A DNA stretch of 64,000 nucleotides from Lacticaseibacillus parakribbianus (GCF_025490915.1 NZ_JANQBA010000003.1:96624-160623), one strand, 5' to 3'. Positions 53,642 to 63,861 are shown, numbered from the stretch's first letter. Numbers and translations: made by a program. Notes: generated by a model not told the origin, from the letters alone.

Positions 53642-56600
53642 TCAGCGACGCTGCTTGCGCTTGAGGCCGAAGAAGCCCATCAGTGCGAGCATGGCGGCAC
53701 CCAGTGCGGCGATGCCGGTTTGGATCATCGTGCCGGTTTGCGGCAGGTCGCCCGATTGCTTGGCAGCCTGATCGTTCTTGGCGGTGGTCGACGTGCCGGT
53801 TGCGGCAGTTGCGGCCGCCTTGCCGGTATCGTCGCCGGTTGCGGTGGTCGTAGCCGCCTTGCCGGTCTTCGCGGTGTCGTCAGTCGCGGTGGCCTGACCG
53901 TCGCCGGTCGCGGTCGCGTCGCCGTTGCCGGTGCTGTCACCGGTTGCGGTCGCATCACCGTTGCCGGTGGTGTCGCCGGTTGCGGTCGCGTCGCCGTTGT
54001 CGGTGGTGTCACCGGCCGCGGTCGTGTCACCGTCGCCGGTCTTGCCGGCGGCCGCGGCCAGGGCCGCCTTCTTCGCGTCACTGACCTTGGCGCCAAGCGC
54101 CTTCAGGTTGGTGACCTGGGCGTAGGCAGCCTGGTAAGCCGTGGCGTAAGCGGCGGATTGGCCGCTCAGGTCGGCTTGCGCCTTGCCGGTGGCCGCGTCG
54201 GCGAAGCCGGCGGTGCGGCCGGCCTTGGCGTCGGCCGCCTTGGTTGCGGCGTTAGCAGCGGCTGCGGCCTTGGCCTTCACCGCGGCGGCCTTCAGGTACT
54301 GACCGAAGTCGTAGGCCTTTTTGGCCAGCGCGTAAGCGCCGGTGTAGGCGGCCTGGTAGGCGGCACTTTGCGCCGTCACGTCGGCCGCGGCCACGCCCTT
54401 GGCGCCGTCTGCGAAGCCGGCCTTTTGACCGGCGGTGGCCTCTTCGGCGGCCGTGGTCGCCGTCACGTCCGGATCTGCGGTGGTCGCCGCGTCGACCAAG
54501 TCGTAGCCGGCGGCGTAACCGGCCTGGTAGCCGGCGCTTTGGGCCGTCACGTCGGCCTTGGCGCCGTTTTCGGCGTCCTGGAAGCCGGCGAGTTCACCGG
54601 CGGCAAAATCGGCCTGGTAGGTCGCCAGCGCCTCCGCGTAGGCGGCCTCGTAGCCGTCGCGGTAAGCCTGCGACTGGTCGGTGTTGTCGGCCGGATCCGC
54701 GGCCGCCGCACCATCCTTGGTGCCGGCGGCGGCCCCGGCCGCCTTTTGGTCGGCCAACGCATCCGCGTCGGCCTGAACCCCTGCCTGGTAACCGGCCTCG
54801 TAGCCGGCCACGTAAGCCGCGGTTTCACCGTCAGCGGTGCCGGCCGGTTCACCGGCGGCGTAATCCGCCGCCCCGGCGGCCTGGCCCAGCGCAAAGTCTG
54901 AGTCGTAGGCCGCCTTAGCCTTGGCGTAAGCCGCGGCGTAGGCCGTCTGGTAAGCCTGAGACTGCGCGGTCACATCCGCACTCGCTTCACCGGCTGCCCC
55001 GGCCGCCTGACCGGCGGCTTCGCCGGCCGCGGCGTCGTCAAGCGCCTGACGGGCAGCGGCGAAGCTCCCCGTCTTCTTCTCGGCGGCGTAGGCCGCGTCG
55101 TAAGCCTCGCGGTAGGCCAGGCTCTTGGTGCCCGGGTTGGACGCATACGCGCCGGCCTTGGCGTCGGCGGTGCCGGCTGCGGTACCGGCCGCGGCGTCCG
55201 CTACGGCCACGTAGCTTTGAACGTACAGGTAGGCGTAGGCAGTGTTTTCAGGCAGCGTCTGCGCCTTCCCGGCCTCGGCGTCGGCCTTGCCGGCCGCCGC
55301 TGCGGCCTCAGCATCCTTGGCGGCGCTTGCGTACATGCTGGTGTAGATCGCGGCCTTGTCGCCGACGTCGCTGCTGCGATCGCCGAGCCCCAGCGCCAAG
55401 TCGGCCTGAAGCACCTGGCTGACCTTGCTTGGATCCAGGCTGCCGGCGGCCTTGGCGGTGGCGACGTAGGCGTCGCGCATCCCCAGCCAGTAGGCGTGGG
55501 TCTTGGTTGCGTCCTTAAAAATCACGTTGCGCAGCTGCTCGCCGGCGCCTACCAGCGCCTCACCGGCTTTTTGGCCGGCCTCGTACTCGGCGGTGTAGGC
55601 CGCCTTCCCGTCATCGAAGCCCGTGTTGAAGGTGCGAATGTAGGCATCGGCCTTTGCGGCCAGGGCCCGGGCCCCGTCGCCGCTGTAGCCATCGGCAAAG
55701 CCGTCGTTGTAGCCGCTTTGCTCAACGTAATCCTTCTCGGTCGCCTTGCGCAGCACGGCGTAAAGCGCCGTGTCGGTGGTCGGTAGGTAATGGTTGATGT
55801 CCACGACCTTGCCGTAGCCGTCCTCCCAGTGATCCAGGACGTAGCCGTTGTCGGCCACGACGCCTGGCACCAGGCTGGCCGTCAGCTGCTCATCGGCCGG
55901 GATGGTCTGACTCACCGGCTGATCCTTGCCGGTCGCGCCGGCCAGCTGGCCGTGGTACGTGCCGTCTGCATCCGCCGCCACGTAGAAGTTCAAGGCGAGG
56001 TCATGCGCCTCGGCCTCCGTCAGCGTGAGGGTCGTCTCGAGGTTCAGGAAAAACGCGATGTTCGGGGTCAGCCCCGGCATGTGCAGCGCCATGTACTGGT
56101 AGGTCAGCGTGGTCGGGACCCCGCTGCCTTGGTACTCCGCCACGCCGCGATCGTCGAGCACCCAGTTGTTGTCACTGATGCGGTAGTATGACGAGTCGCT
56201 GTTGCCGGTCAAGGCGGCCAGATCTACGTACCAGTGGCCGTTGACTTGGTACATGCCGGCGTCGACGGTTTGACCGTAACCGGTCAACTCCGGCCCGGCG
56301 CCGCCCTTGATCGCCGTGGCCAGCGCCAAGGACGAGTTGACGTCGTAGTGGGTCAGGTGGTTGTTATCGGTTGCGACCACCATCAGCTTCGGTGAGTGGC
56401 TGAAGTCGACGCTGGTCAGCTGGTTGTCGTTGAGCGTCGCCACCTGCAGCTCCGGGTCGTTGCTCAGGTTGATTGTGGTCAGCTGGTTACCGTCCAAGTC
56501 AACCTCGGCCAGCTCGGGCCGGTTGGACAGGTCCCAGTCGCCGCTCAACTGGTTGTTGGAGGCGTTCAGAATCACCAGGTTCGGCGCGTTCAGCTCCAGC

Positions 56601-57706
56601 TCGCTCAGCTGGTTGTCGAACACATCCAGCTCCATCAGCTTGGTCAGCTTGCCGGTCGCCAGCTCGCTCAGCTGGTTTTCGGCGACGTCCAATAGCTGCA
56701 GGTTGGTCAAGTCCGCCACGTCCAGGCTGCTAATCTGGTTCTTGCGTAGATCCAGCTGCTTCAGGTTCTGCTGACCGGACAAATCCAGCGCCTTGAGCTG
56801 CCCGTCGGAGACCCGCAGCGTGGTCAGCTTGCCGCTGTCGCTCAGCTTGAGGTCGCTGGTGTTGGTTTCCATCAAGGTCAGGCTCGCAAGGTTCGGCGCG
56901 GCAGACAAGTCGAGCTTGCCGTCGTTGCCGAGCGTCACGTCGCTGAGGTACAGAGACGTCAGGTCGTGCAGGGCCGCGTAATCGAGGCTGGTCAGGTGCG
57001 AAATGTTGGTCAGCCCGAGAACCTGCAGCTTGTTGGTGGCCGGCAGCACAAGCTGCTTGAGCCACTGGTTGTCGACCGACCGGGTGCCGCCGTCTTCTTC
57101 CGTGATCTGGGTGCCGCCGGACAGCGACAGCGTCTCAAGATCCGGCACCGCGGACAGGTCCAGGGTGTCGGTCCGAGTGTTGGTTTGGTTAATCACCTTG
57201 AGGGCGGTCAGGCCGTTGTCCTTCAGGGCACTCAGGAGTGGGGCCTGGTCGTAGTTAATGACCAAGGCGACCACCGAGGTGGCCGGCTGAAGGCCCTTCA
57301 GCGAGTCCAGCGGCATCCCGCTGACGTCCACGGTGTCCAGCTTGGTGAACACCTCCAGGCCGGTCAGGTCGTGAACATTGCCCTCCAAGGCGTAACTCGC
57401 GTGTTGCAGCGTCTGCCACTGCAGCATCGTCGGCGTCAGCGACTTGCCGTCCCAGTTGGCCGTTTCGGCGCTGGGCAGGCTGTCCATCTCGACGGCCGCG
57501 TTGGCGCAGCTGATCAGCAAGGCGCGAAGCCCGGCGTCCGGAAAATGGGCCGCGTCGATCGGCACGTTTTGGGTCGCCGGCACCGTCTCGGTGCTGGTAT
57601 CCGCATGAACAGCGGTGCCCGGCGTGGTGGCGGTCACCGCACCCACGGTTAACGCCCCCAGCACGGCCGCGCTGTAAAGCAGTCGTTTGGAATTACTTTT
57701 CTTCAT
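53642..57706 (-). CDS. LPQTG-anchored leucine-rich-repeat surface protein
   Basis: A 1354-residue cell-wall protein. Signal peptide about 1-36; leucine-rich repeats of internalin/BspA type (about 90-450, e.g. LKQLDLRKNQISSLDVADL); an Ig/MucBP-like region (about 540-680); a very long Ala/Gly/Tyr repeat region (about 690-1240; units like AAYQAAYTGAYALAKKAYD); a short TGDGDAT-type linker; and LPQTG with a hydrophobic helix and RRKQR-like tail, the sortase-A signal. The start overlaps the proteinase stop by 14 nt. Adhesion is a reasonable guess. Confidence 0.9.
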   Translation of the reverse strand: MKKSNSKRLLYSAAVLGALTVGAVTATTPGTAVHADTSTETVPATQNVPIDAAHFPDAGLRALLISCANAAVEMDSLPSAETANWDGKSLTPTMLQWQTLQHASYALEGNVHDLTGLEVFTKLDTVDVSGMPLDSLKGLQPATSVVALVINYDQAPLLSALKDNGLTALKVINQTNTRTDTLDLSAVPDLETLSLSGGTQITEEDGGTRSVDNQWLKQLVLPATNKLQVLGLTNISHLTSLDYAALHDLTSLYLSDVTLGNDGKLDLSAAPNLASLTLMETNTSDLKLSDSGKLTTLRVSDGQLKALDLSGQQNLKQLDLRKNQISSLDVADLTNLQLLDVAENQLSELATGKLTKLMELDVFDNQLSELELNAPNLVILNASNNQLSGDWDLSNRPELAEVDLDGNQLTTINLSNDPELQVATLNDNQLTSVDFSHSPKLMVVATDNNHLTHYDVNSSLALATAIKGGAGPELTGYGQTVDAGMYQVNGHWYVDLAALTGNSDSSYYRISDNNWVLDDRGVAEYQGSGVPTTLTYQYMALHMPGLTPNIAFFLNLETTLTLTEAEAHDLALNFYVAADADGTYHGQLAGATGKDQPVSQTIPADEQLTASLVPGVVADNGYVLDHWEDGYGKVVDINHYLPTTDTALYAVLRKATEKDYVEQSGYNDGFADGYSGDGARALAAKADAYIRTFNTGFDDGKAAYTAEYEAGQKAGEALVGAGEQLRNVIFKDATKTHAYWLGMRDAYVATAKAAGSLDPSKVSQVLQADLALGLGDRSSDVGDKAAIYTSMYASAAKDAEAAAAAGKADAEAGKAQTLPENTAYAYLYVQSYVAVADAAAGTAAGTADAKAGAYASNPGTKSLAYREAYDAAYAAEKKTGSFAAARQALDDAAAGEAAGQAAGAAGEASADVTAQSQAYQTAYAAAYAKAKAAYDSDFALGQAAGAADYAAGEPAGTADGETAAYVAGYEAGYQAGVQADADALADQKAAGAAAGTKDGAAAADPADNTDQSQAYRDGYEAAYAEALATYQADFAAGELAGFQDAENGAKADVTAQSAGYQAGYAAGYDLVDAATTADPDVTATTAAEEATAGQKAGFADGAKGVAAADVTAQSAAYQAAYTGAYALAKKAYDFGQYLKAAAVKAKAAAAANAATKAADAKAGRTAGFADAATGKAQADLSGQSAAYATAYQAAYAQVTNLKALGAKVSDAKKAALAAAAGKTGDGDTTAAGDTTDNGDATATGDTTGNGDATATGDSTGNGDATATGDGQATATDDTAKTGKAATTTATGDDTGKAAATAATGTSTTAKNDQAAKQSGDLPQTGTMIQTGIAALGAAMLALMGFFGLKRKQRR

Positions 57707-60700
57707 TCTTAGTCCCCCATTTGCGTAGCATCGCCCAGGCGCTGGCCAAGGCCACCGTGAGGCCGACAATGGTCATGCTGAGCAGCAGCTGCTCGCCGGT
57801 TTGCGGCAGCAGGCCCCGCAGCCCGGTTTTGCCCGTCGTGGCGGTGCTTGCGGCCTTGCCGGTGGCGCTGTTGCGGCCCCAGCTGGCGGCCTGCTTGCCG
57901 GCTTGGTTGCCGGCCTGCATGTTCCAGCCGCTGGCCTGCTTAATCTTGCTGCCGGTCATCGGTTCCGCCTTGCCCCAGTCGGCCGCGGTCTTGCTCGTGC
58001 CCTTGTGCGGCTTGGTCGCATCGTCGTCGCTTGGTGCCGTCGTGTCACTGTCGCCCGTCGCCGGGGTCGTGGTGTCGCTTGGTGCCGTCGCATCGCCGTC
58101 GCCCGTCGCCGGCGTCGTGGTGTCGCTTGGTGCCGTCGCATCGACGTCGCCCGTCGCCGGCGTCGTGGTGTCGCTTGGTGCCGTCGCGTCGCCGTCGCCC
58201 GTCGCCGGGGTCGTGGTGTCGCTTGGTGCCGTCGCGTCGCCGTCGCCCGTCGCCGGGGTCGTGGTGTCGCTTGGTGCCGTCGCGTCGCCGTCGCCCGTCG
58301 CCGGGGTCGTGGTGTCACTGTCGGCGGCGGTCGGCAGGGTCACCGTCACGGTTTTGGCCGCGCTGGTGTTGCCGGCGTCGTCTGCGACCCGCACCTCGAA
58401 GGTGGTGTCTTCGCTGACCTTCAACGGCTTGTCGTACTGCTGCCAGGTTTTGCCGCCATCGGTGCTGTACTGCAGGTGCGTGATGGCCGCCAGGTCGGCC
58501 GACAGCTTGCGATCGTACCCCAGTGTCAGGGTGATGGCCCCGTCTGCGTAATCGCTCAGCGTTGCGGTCGCCTCGGCCGTGGTCGTCCGAACAACGTTGG
58601 TGACGCTGTAGGTCGTGACCGCGGATTCGTTGCCGTACTTGTCGACGGCCTTGAACTGAACGTCGCCGTTCACGCCCTTGACGACGCCGTTGGTGTAGTC
58701 GGTCCAGGTCTTGCCGTCGTCCAGGCTGAAGCGAATCTGCTCGCCCTTGGCCTGCGTGGCGGTGACCAGCACCGGCTTGTTGCCAAGCTCAGTGCTTGAG
58801 GCCTTGGCAACCGGTGCAGCCGGCGCCTCAGTCGCGTGGTGAATCAGGATGGTTTTGCGCGTCGCGTTGCCCATGTTATCGTACAGGGTCAGCCGCACGG
58901 TGCGTTCCGCCTGGCCACTCAGGTCGATGTCTTGACTGAACTGGTAATCCTTGTTGTCGCTGAACTGGGCCAAAACGGTGCCGTCGTAATCGGACCGGTA
59001 AGCCTCGTCCGAGTCGATGTACAGCTGGTAGCCGGTCAGGTCATCGCCTGCGGTGCCGGCCAGAGTCCAGGTGTCCTTGTTGGTCCAGACCTCCAGATCG
59101 ACGTCGTCTTTTTGGGAAACCTGCCAGGTGTCCTCATCCGCCATGGTGATCGTCGGGAACACCGCGTCCATCTCGAAGCCGAAGCTCCCGGTGACGGTTT
59201 CGCCGGTAGACTTGTTGAAGTAGGAGTAGCCGACCACGCGGGAATCGGACGGATTCACGTGCAGGTCGTAGCTGAAGCGGCCGTTGCCGTTGCCGTCGTC
59301 GGTGATCGTCGGCTGGTTGGCCGGGTCGTCTGGATCCGTGCTGTTGCCGAAGATCCGCAGGTCCTCGATGTAATTGGTGGCGATGCCGCCGGTCACCTTG
59401 TAGATGCCGGTGGCGGCGTCGTAACCCTTTTGGGCCGCGCGAGAGGCGGTGAGCAGGGCCACGCCGTTGGCCGTCACGTTATCGAAGGTGATGGTGGCGC
59501 CGCCGAGCTGGTGAACCAAAATGGCGTCGGTCGAGCCGGTGATCTTTTCACCGTCGGCGTTCTTCTCGTAGGCCGCCGCGGTGAACAGGTCATCGCCCGG
59601 GTAGCCCATGGCCACGCCGGTCAGCTTGGCGAAGCGTTCCTCGTCGGACAGATCGCCGTAGTCCATCTTCGCCATCTCATCGAAGTCCGGCAGCATCGAG
59701 AAGGTGCCGCTGAAGGTTCGCTTGGTGTTGTCATACTTCCACTCGATCGTGGCGCTACCGCCTTGAGACGAGAGGATGGCCGGGAAGAAGGACCCGGCCA
59801 CGCCGGCGGTATCACCGTCGCCGTCCAGGTGACCGGTCAGGTGAATGAACTGCTCGGCGTTTTGGATCATGTAAACCGGCATCCCGGAGTACGTGGTCCA
59901 GCTGCCGCCGGTCTTGTCGAAGGTGGCCAACGGCAGCACCGTGAAGCCGAAGTTCATCTTCTTGATCACGCGCTGGTTGTTGGCGTCAAGCGCAAAGACC
60001 AGCTGGGTGGTGCCGGACAACAGCTTGATGTGCGCCACGAAGTTGCCGTCCTCATCGACCTTGACCGGCTGCCCGTTCAGGTAGAAGTCGCGGTTGAAGT
60101 TGCCGTAAAAGGCGTAGGTGCCGGACTTTGCGTCGTAGTATGGCGTCGACGTGCTGGTTTCGATTTCGTCGGCGTAGGCGTTGTACATCACCGGGGTGGC
60201 GCCGAGCTCGCTGGCCGAGGCGGCCTTGGCGAAGCTGACCTTGGCCGTGCCTTCGTTGCCGGCGTTATCGTCGAGGTAAAGCGTCAGCTGGTTCTTGCCC
60301 GTCTGGCAGTGCTGGGCGAAGTCGCTGGAAAGCGTGATGTCAAAGGACTTGTCCTTCAACAGCGCGGTGGCCTTGCTGTTGCCTTCGACGTAATCCTGGA
60401 GCGACACGGTGCTGTCCAGGTGGTAGGTCGAGGCCACGCGCTGGCCGCCGTTCAGGTCAACCTGCAGGGCGGTGAAGTTGCTGACCCCACTGGTTGCGTC
60501 GGTCAGGCGACCCGTCAGGTGGTAGCCGTCGGACTGCTTTTCCACCTTGAGGTCCTGGAACTTAGGCGCGACGCTGTCGACCTTCACCGGCAGCTTGATG
60601 GTCTCGGAGGTTGAATCCTGGCCGTCGACCGTCGCGTCCAGCCGGTAGTAGTACTGGCCGTCCGGCACCAGCTCGTCTTGCCCGGTGGCGCCGTTGTAAA

Positions 60701-63680
60701 CCGTGCCGTCGAAGGCGGCAAGCGCCGGATCCTTGGTCACCTGGTACCACCACTCGCTGCCGTCATCCGCAACGAAGTGCCGGATGCCGGCGTACTCGGT
60801 GTTCAGCTTGCGAATCTGCTTGCCATCGGCGTCTTCAATCGAGGCCACCAGGGTCTTGACGTTGCGGTTGGTCATCACGATGGCCTCGGCGTTGTCCTTG
60901 AAGCCGTCCCCGTTCGGCGAAATCGCCGACTTGTTGCGGTCGATGAAGTCGACGTAGCGCGGCAGGTCGCTTTCGTCTTCGGTGGCGTTGGCCAAAGAGC
61001 TGTAGTCATCCGAGCTCAGGTCAAGCCCCAAGACGTTGTTGTTGGTGTCTTGCAGGAAGTTGTAGCCGAACTTGGAGTCGGCATCGCCGCCCAACCCGTC
61101 AAAGACGCTGTGGCCGTCGATGTGGCCCCAGTCGCCGTAAAAGGCGAGGTAAGGCATCACGAGGCTCGGCGCGTCTGCGCTTTGGCTGGTGAAGCCGACG
61201 AACCCTTCGGCGAACTGGCTGGTGGCAAAATCATCCGGCAGGCTCAAGGTCAGCGTGACGGTGGTCGAAGTGCCCGGGGCCACGGTGATCGCGTTTTGGT
61301 CGGCCGTGATGCTGGCACCGTCGATCTTGGTGTCGTAGTTGATGCTTTGGTCGTCCAGCGCCTTGGTGTAAACCCCGTTGTAGTCGTTGAACTGGTAGGT
61401 CGCAGCCGACTTGCCGTGGTTGGTCAAGGTGACGTCAAAGCTTTGCTTGCGCGAGTCGATCGACTTCAGCGACGCGGCGCCTTCACCCTTGTAGTCCAGG
61501 GTCACCGTGTTTTGGATGGCGGAGGCGATGCGAACCTCGCCGGCGCCTTGCAGGCGTGGCGAGTACGGGGCGCTGTCGTGCTTGGCGTCGGTCATCGGGA
61601 TGGCGGTGTTTTGAAGCGACAGCTTGACGGCCTTGACCAGGTCAAGCCCGGTCAGGTCGGTGTTGCCCTTCATCGCCTGAAGCACCAAGGCGGCGCTACC
61701 GGCGACCATCGGTGTCGCCATCGAGGTCCCGCTCATTTCCTGGTACTGGTTGTCGTTCATCAACGACCAGATGCGGCCGCCCGGTGCCGTCACGTCCGGC
61801 TTGGCACTCAAGTCGGTGTTGTAGCCCCAGGTGGAGAAGGTCGACATCGTGTTGGCCGAGGCACTCGCCACGTTGGCCCCCTTGATGGCGCTGAAGGAGA
61901 AGGTCCCAGTCGGGTTGGCCTTGGCCGCGGCCAGCACCTTGGCGGCCGCCGGCTGGTTGAAGAACAGCGTCGGAATCGCCGAGCCGTCCGTGATGGTGGC
62001 GCGAATGTCGTCATCCGCGTTGTTCAAAATGATGATGCCCACCGCGCCGGCATCCTCGGCGTTTTGCATTTTCTCGGTGAAGTTGTTGATCCCGCGGGAT
62101 ACCACGGCGATCTTGCCGCTCACGTCGACGCCTTCAAAGTCGCTGGCAAAGCCGCGGCCAGGCATACCAGCGGCCACCGGGTCGATGGCGGCACCTTCGG
62201 CATCCGTCGTGGTCTTGTCCGGCAAAAGCACCAGCTGGCCGGCCGGGAACACGCCTTGAAGCGCCTTGGTCACGCTATCGCTGCCCTGAATGCTCAGGTC
62301 GGCTTCCACGGTCTTGCCATCCACCAGCATATCGGCGGTGGCGCCGTTGTGCGTCGAGTTCTCGCTCGAGGCCACGGTGATCGCGTTGGCCGCGCTGGCC
62401 GGCGAGGACATCAGCCCGGTGTCCGGGCTGGTGTCGGTCGACATGTTCTGCGACGCGCCTTGGCCCAGCCAGTCGGCGACCCCGTCGTTGCCGGCGGCGA
62501 TCACCGGCACCACGCCGGCTTCCGCGGCGCGGTTGACCGCGGCGACCTCGGCGTTGGCCGTGGTCGCGGTGTCATCGGACGAGCCCAAGGACATGTTGAT
62601 CACGTCGGCGCCGAGCTTGACGGCGTCTTCAATCGCCTGAATCGTCATGTCGGTGGTCGGACCGTCCTGGCCGTCATTGGCAAAAATCTTCAGGTTCAAA
62701 AGCTGTGCCTCCGGTGCGACCCCCTGAATGCTGGTCACGCCGTCCGGGTTCTCGCCGTTGGCGCCGATGATGCCGGCCACGTGCATCCCATGGTCGACGC
62801 CGTCGTCGGCCACCAGGTCGGTGTCGTTGCCGTTGCCGTAGTTATGCGCAAAAGGCACCTTGGCGCTTTCGTAGGTCCCGTAGCCCATTGTCTTGCTGTA
62901 CTTGACGGAATCGGCCTTGCTAATTTTGGCCTTGGATTCATCGCTCAGGCGCAGGTCCTTGTGGTTGGCGTCGATCCCGGAATCGATGACCGCGACCACC
63001 ATCCCCGTGCCATCCACGCCGTAGTTGGCCCAGGCCGTCGACGCCTCGACGGTGTCGTTGGCCGTCGCGTCTTGTTGCGCGACCACGTCGGCGACCTGAA
63101 CCGCCTTGACGCCCTTGATGGCCTGAATCTTAGCGATGTCTTGAACCTTGGCATCGATGGAAAAACCGTTCAGCAGGTAGCCGAACTCCTGGGCCACCTT
63201 GTGCCCGGTCAGCTTTTCGACCTTGCCCTGCACGGTGTCTTGCTTGGCCAACACGCGGTTTTCCGCCTTGTCGGCCTGCTTGAAGGACTGCCGCTCGTTG
63301 TCGTTGGCCGCCAAGGCACCGTCGCCCGTCAGCTCAACGATCACCCGGACCGTTTTCTTCTCGGTCGCTTCCAAAGACAGCTTCTTTGGATTGGCCCCCT
63401 TGGCCTTCAGCTGCGCGGCAATCCGCGTCAGGCTGGCCTTCTTCAGCACACTGGCCGTTGCCTCATCCGCGGCGTGGAGCTTTTTGGTCGCGGCCTGGGC
63501 ATCCACCGTCGTAGCCTTTTGCGTTGTCGCCTGAGTCGTCACCTGTGCCGGCGCCGTCTTGGCTGCGGAAACGAGCGCTGGCGCATCAAGCGCCAGGTTC
63601 GCCGCACCGCCCAACAGCAGCGTGGAGCACAAAAAGATGCCGGTCAGGCGGTTGAGGGTCGTGCTATTCGTCTTATTCAA
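57693..63680 (-). CDS. Cell-envelope S8 serine proteinase (lactocepin-like)
   Basis: A 1995-residue LPQTG-anchored subtilase resembling lactococcal and lactobacillar PrtP/PrtB. Signal peptide about 1-40, pro-region to about 200, catalytic triad Asp233 (VIDSGID), His297 (DHGMHVAG) and Ser653 (SGTSMATP), oxyanion Asn398. A PA insert lies at about 460-600, Fn3/Ig-like domains follow to about 1800, then six 16-residue SDTTTPATGDGDATAP repeats and LPQTG. The start is a TTG at 63680 with GGGAGG 8 nt upstream. It supplies peptides from external protein. First gene of a two-gene operon. Confidence 0.93.
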   Translation of the reverse strand: MNKTNSTTLNRLTGIFLCSTLLLGGAANLALDAPALVSAAKTAPAQVTTQATTQKATTVDAQAATKKLHAADEATASVLKKASLTRIAAQLKAKGANPKKLSLEATEKKTVRVIVELTGDGALAANDNERQSFKQADKAENRVLAKQDTVQGKVEKLTGHKVAQEFGYLLNGFSIDAKVQDIAKIQAIKGVKAVQVADVVAQQDATANDTVEASTAWANYGVDGTGMVVAVIDSGIDANHKDLRLSDESKAKISKADSVKYSKTMGYGTYESAKVPFAHNYGNGNDTDLVADDGVDHGMHVAGIIGANGENPDGVTSIQGVAPEAQLLNLKIFANDGQDGPTTDMTIQAIEDAVKLGADVINMSLGSSDDTATTANAEVAAVNRAAEAGVVPVIAAGNDGVADWLGQGASQNMSTDTSPDTGLMSSPASAANAITVASSENSTHNGATADMLVDGKTVEADLSIQGSDSVTKALQGVFPAGQLVLLPDKTTTDAEGAAIDPVAAGMPGRGFASDFEGVDVSGKIAVVSRGINNFTEKMQNAEDAGAVGIIILNNADDDIRATITDGSAIPTLFFNQPAAAKVLAAAKANPTGTFSFSAIKGANVASASANTMSTFSTWGYNTDLSAKPDVTAPGGRIWSLMNDNQYQEMSGTSMATPMVAGSAALVLQAMKGNTDLTGLDLVKAVKLSLQNTAIPMTDAKHDSAPYSPRLQGAGEVRIASAIQNTVTLDYKGEGAASLKSIDSRKQSFDVTLTNHGKSAATYQFNDYNGVYTKALDDQSINYDTKIDGASITADQNAITVAPGTSTTVTLTLSLPDDFATSQFAEGFVGFTSQSADAPSLVMPYLAFYGDWGHIDGHSVFDGLGGDADSKFGYNFLQDTNNNVLGLDLSSDDYSSLANATEDESDLPRYVDFIDRNKSAISPNGDGFKDNAEAIVMTNRNVKTLVASIEDADGKQIRKLNTEYAGIRHFVADDGSEWWYQVTKDPALAAFDGTVYNGATGQDELVPDGQYYYRLDATVDGQDSTSETIKLPVKVDSVAPKFQDLKVEKQSDGYHLTGRLTDATSGVSNFTALQVDLNGGQRVASTYHLDSTVSLQDYVEGNSKATALLKDKSFDITLSSDFAQHCQTGKNQLTLYLDDNAGNEGTAKVSFAKAASASELGATPVMYNAYADEIETSTSTPYYDAKSGTYAFYGNFNRDFYLNGQPVKVDEDGNFVAHIKLLSGTTQLVFALDANNQRVIKKMNFGFTVLPLATFDKTGGSWTTYSGMPVYMIQNAEQFIHLTGHLDGDGDTAGVAGSFFPAILSSQGGSATIEWKYDNTKRTFSGTFSMLPDFDEMAKMDYGDLSDEERFAKLTGVAMGYPGDDLFTAAAYEKNADGEKITGSTDAILVHQLGGATITFDNVTANGVALLTASRAAQKGYDAATGIYKVTGGIATNYIEDLRIFGNSTDPDDPANQPTITDDGNGNGRFSYDLHVNPSDSRVVGYSYFNKSTGETVTGSFGFEMDAVFPTITMADEDTWQVSQKDDVDLEVWTNKDTWTLAGTAGDDLTGYQLYIDSDEAYRSDYDGTVLAQFSDNKDYQFSQDIDLSGQAERTVRLTLYDNMGNATRKTILIHHATEAPAAPVAKASSTELGNKPVLVTATQAKGEQIRFSLDDGKTWTDYTNGVVKGVNGDVQFKAVDKYGNESAVTTYSVTNVVRTTTAEATATLSDYADGAITLTLGYDRKLSADLAAITHLQYSTDGGKTWQQYDKPLKVSEDTTFEVRVADDAGNTSAAKTVTVTLPTAADSDTTTPATGDGDATAPSDTTTPATGDGDATAPSDTTTPATGDGDATAPSDTTTPATGDVDATAPSDTTTPATGDGDATAPSDTTTPATGDSDTTAPSDDDATKPHKGTSKTAADWGKAEPMTGSKIKQASGWNMQAGNQAGKQAASWGRNSATGKAASTATTGKTGLRGLLPQTGEQLLLSMTIVGLTVALASAWAMLRKWGTKNEEK
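58030..58318 (-). repeat. 48-bp coding tandem repeats in the proteinase linker
   Basis: Six in-frame 48-bp units encode the Pro/Thr/Asp-rich cell-wall-spanning linker before the anchor. Most units are nearly identical in DNA (differences such as GDVDA and GDSDT), so length variation by slippage or recombination is likely. Confidence 0.88.
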
Positions 63681-63860
63681 CCCCTAATCCTCCCTAATCT
63701 CGGGTCTGTTGACACAGATCCCGTGTTTTGCGACTGCGAATCAGTCGCGCAATAATTGCGGTTGCGCGAGGCGCCACGGCCCTACCCGTGGCACTTCACC
63801 ACACAGTTCTGACACACTCACCCACCTTTGGTATGGCTGCATAAGCCGGAAGTATGACCG
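63681..63860 (-). promoter_or_regulatory. Long structured leader of the proteinase operon
   Basis: About 175 nt of untranslated leader lie between the promoter and the TTG start. Hairpins include GCGACTG with CAGTCGC (around 63731-63750) and CCACGG with CCGTGG (around 63775-63795). A 65-codon frame in this area has no ribosome binding site. Confidence 0.55.
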
Positions 63861-63861
63861 G

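Noticed and set aside
60678-63755. Open frame of 1025 codons on the plus strand opposite the proteinase gene
   Set aside because: It is the antisense shadow of a clearly coding minus-strand subtilase; long antisense frames are expected at this GC content, and it has no ribosome binding site or recognisable motif.
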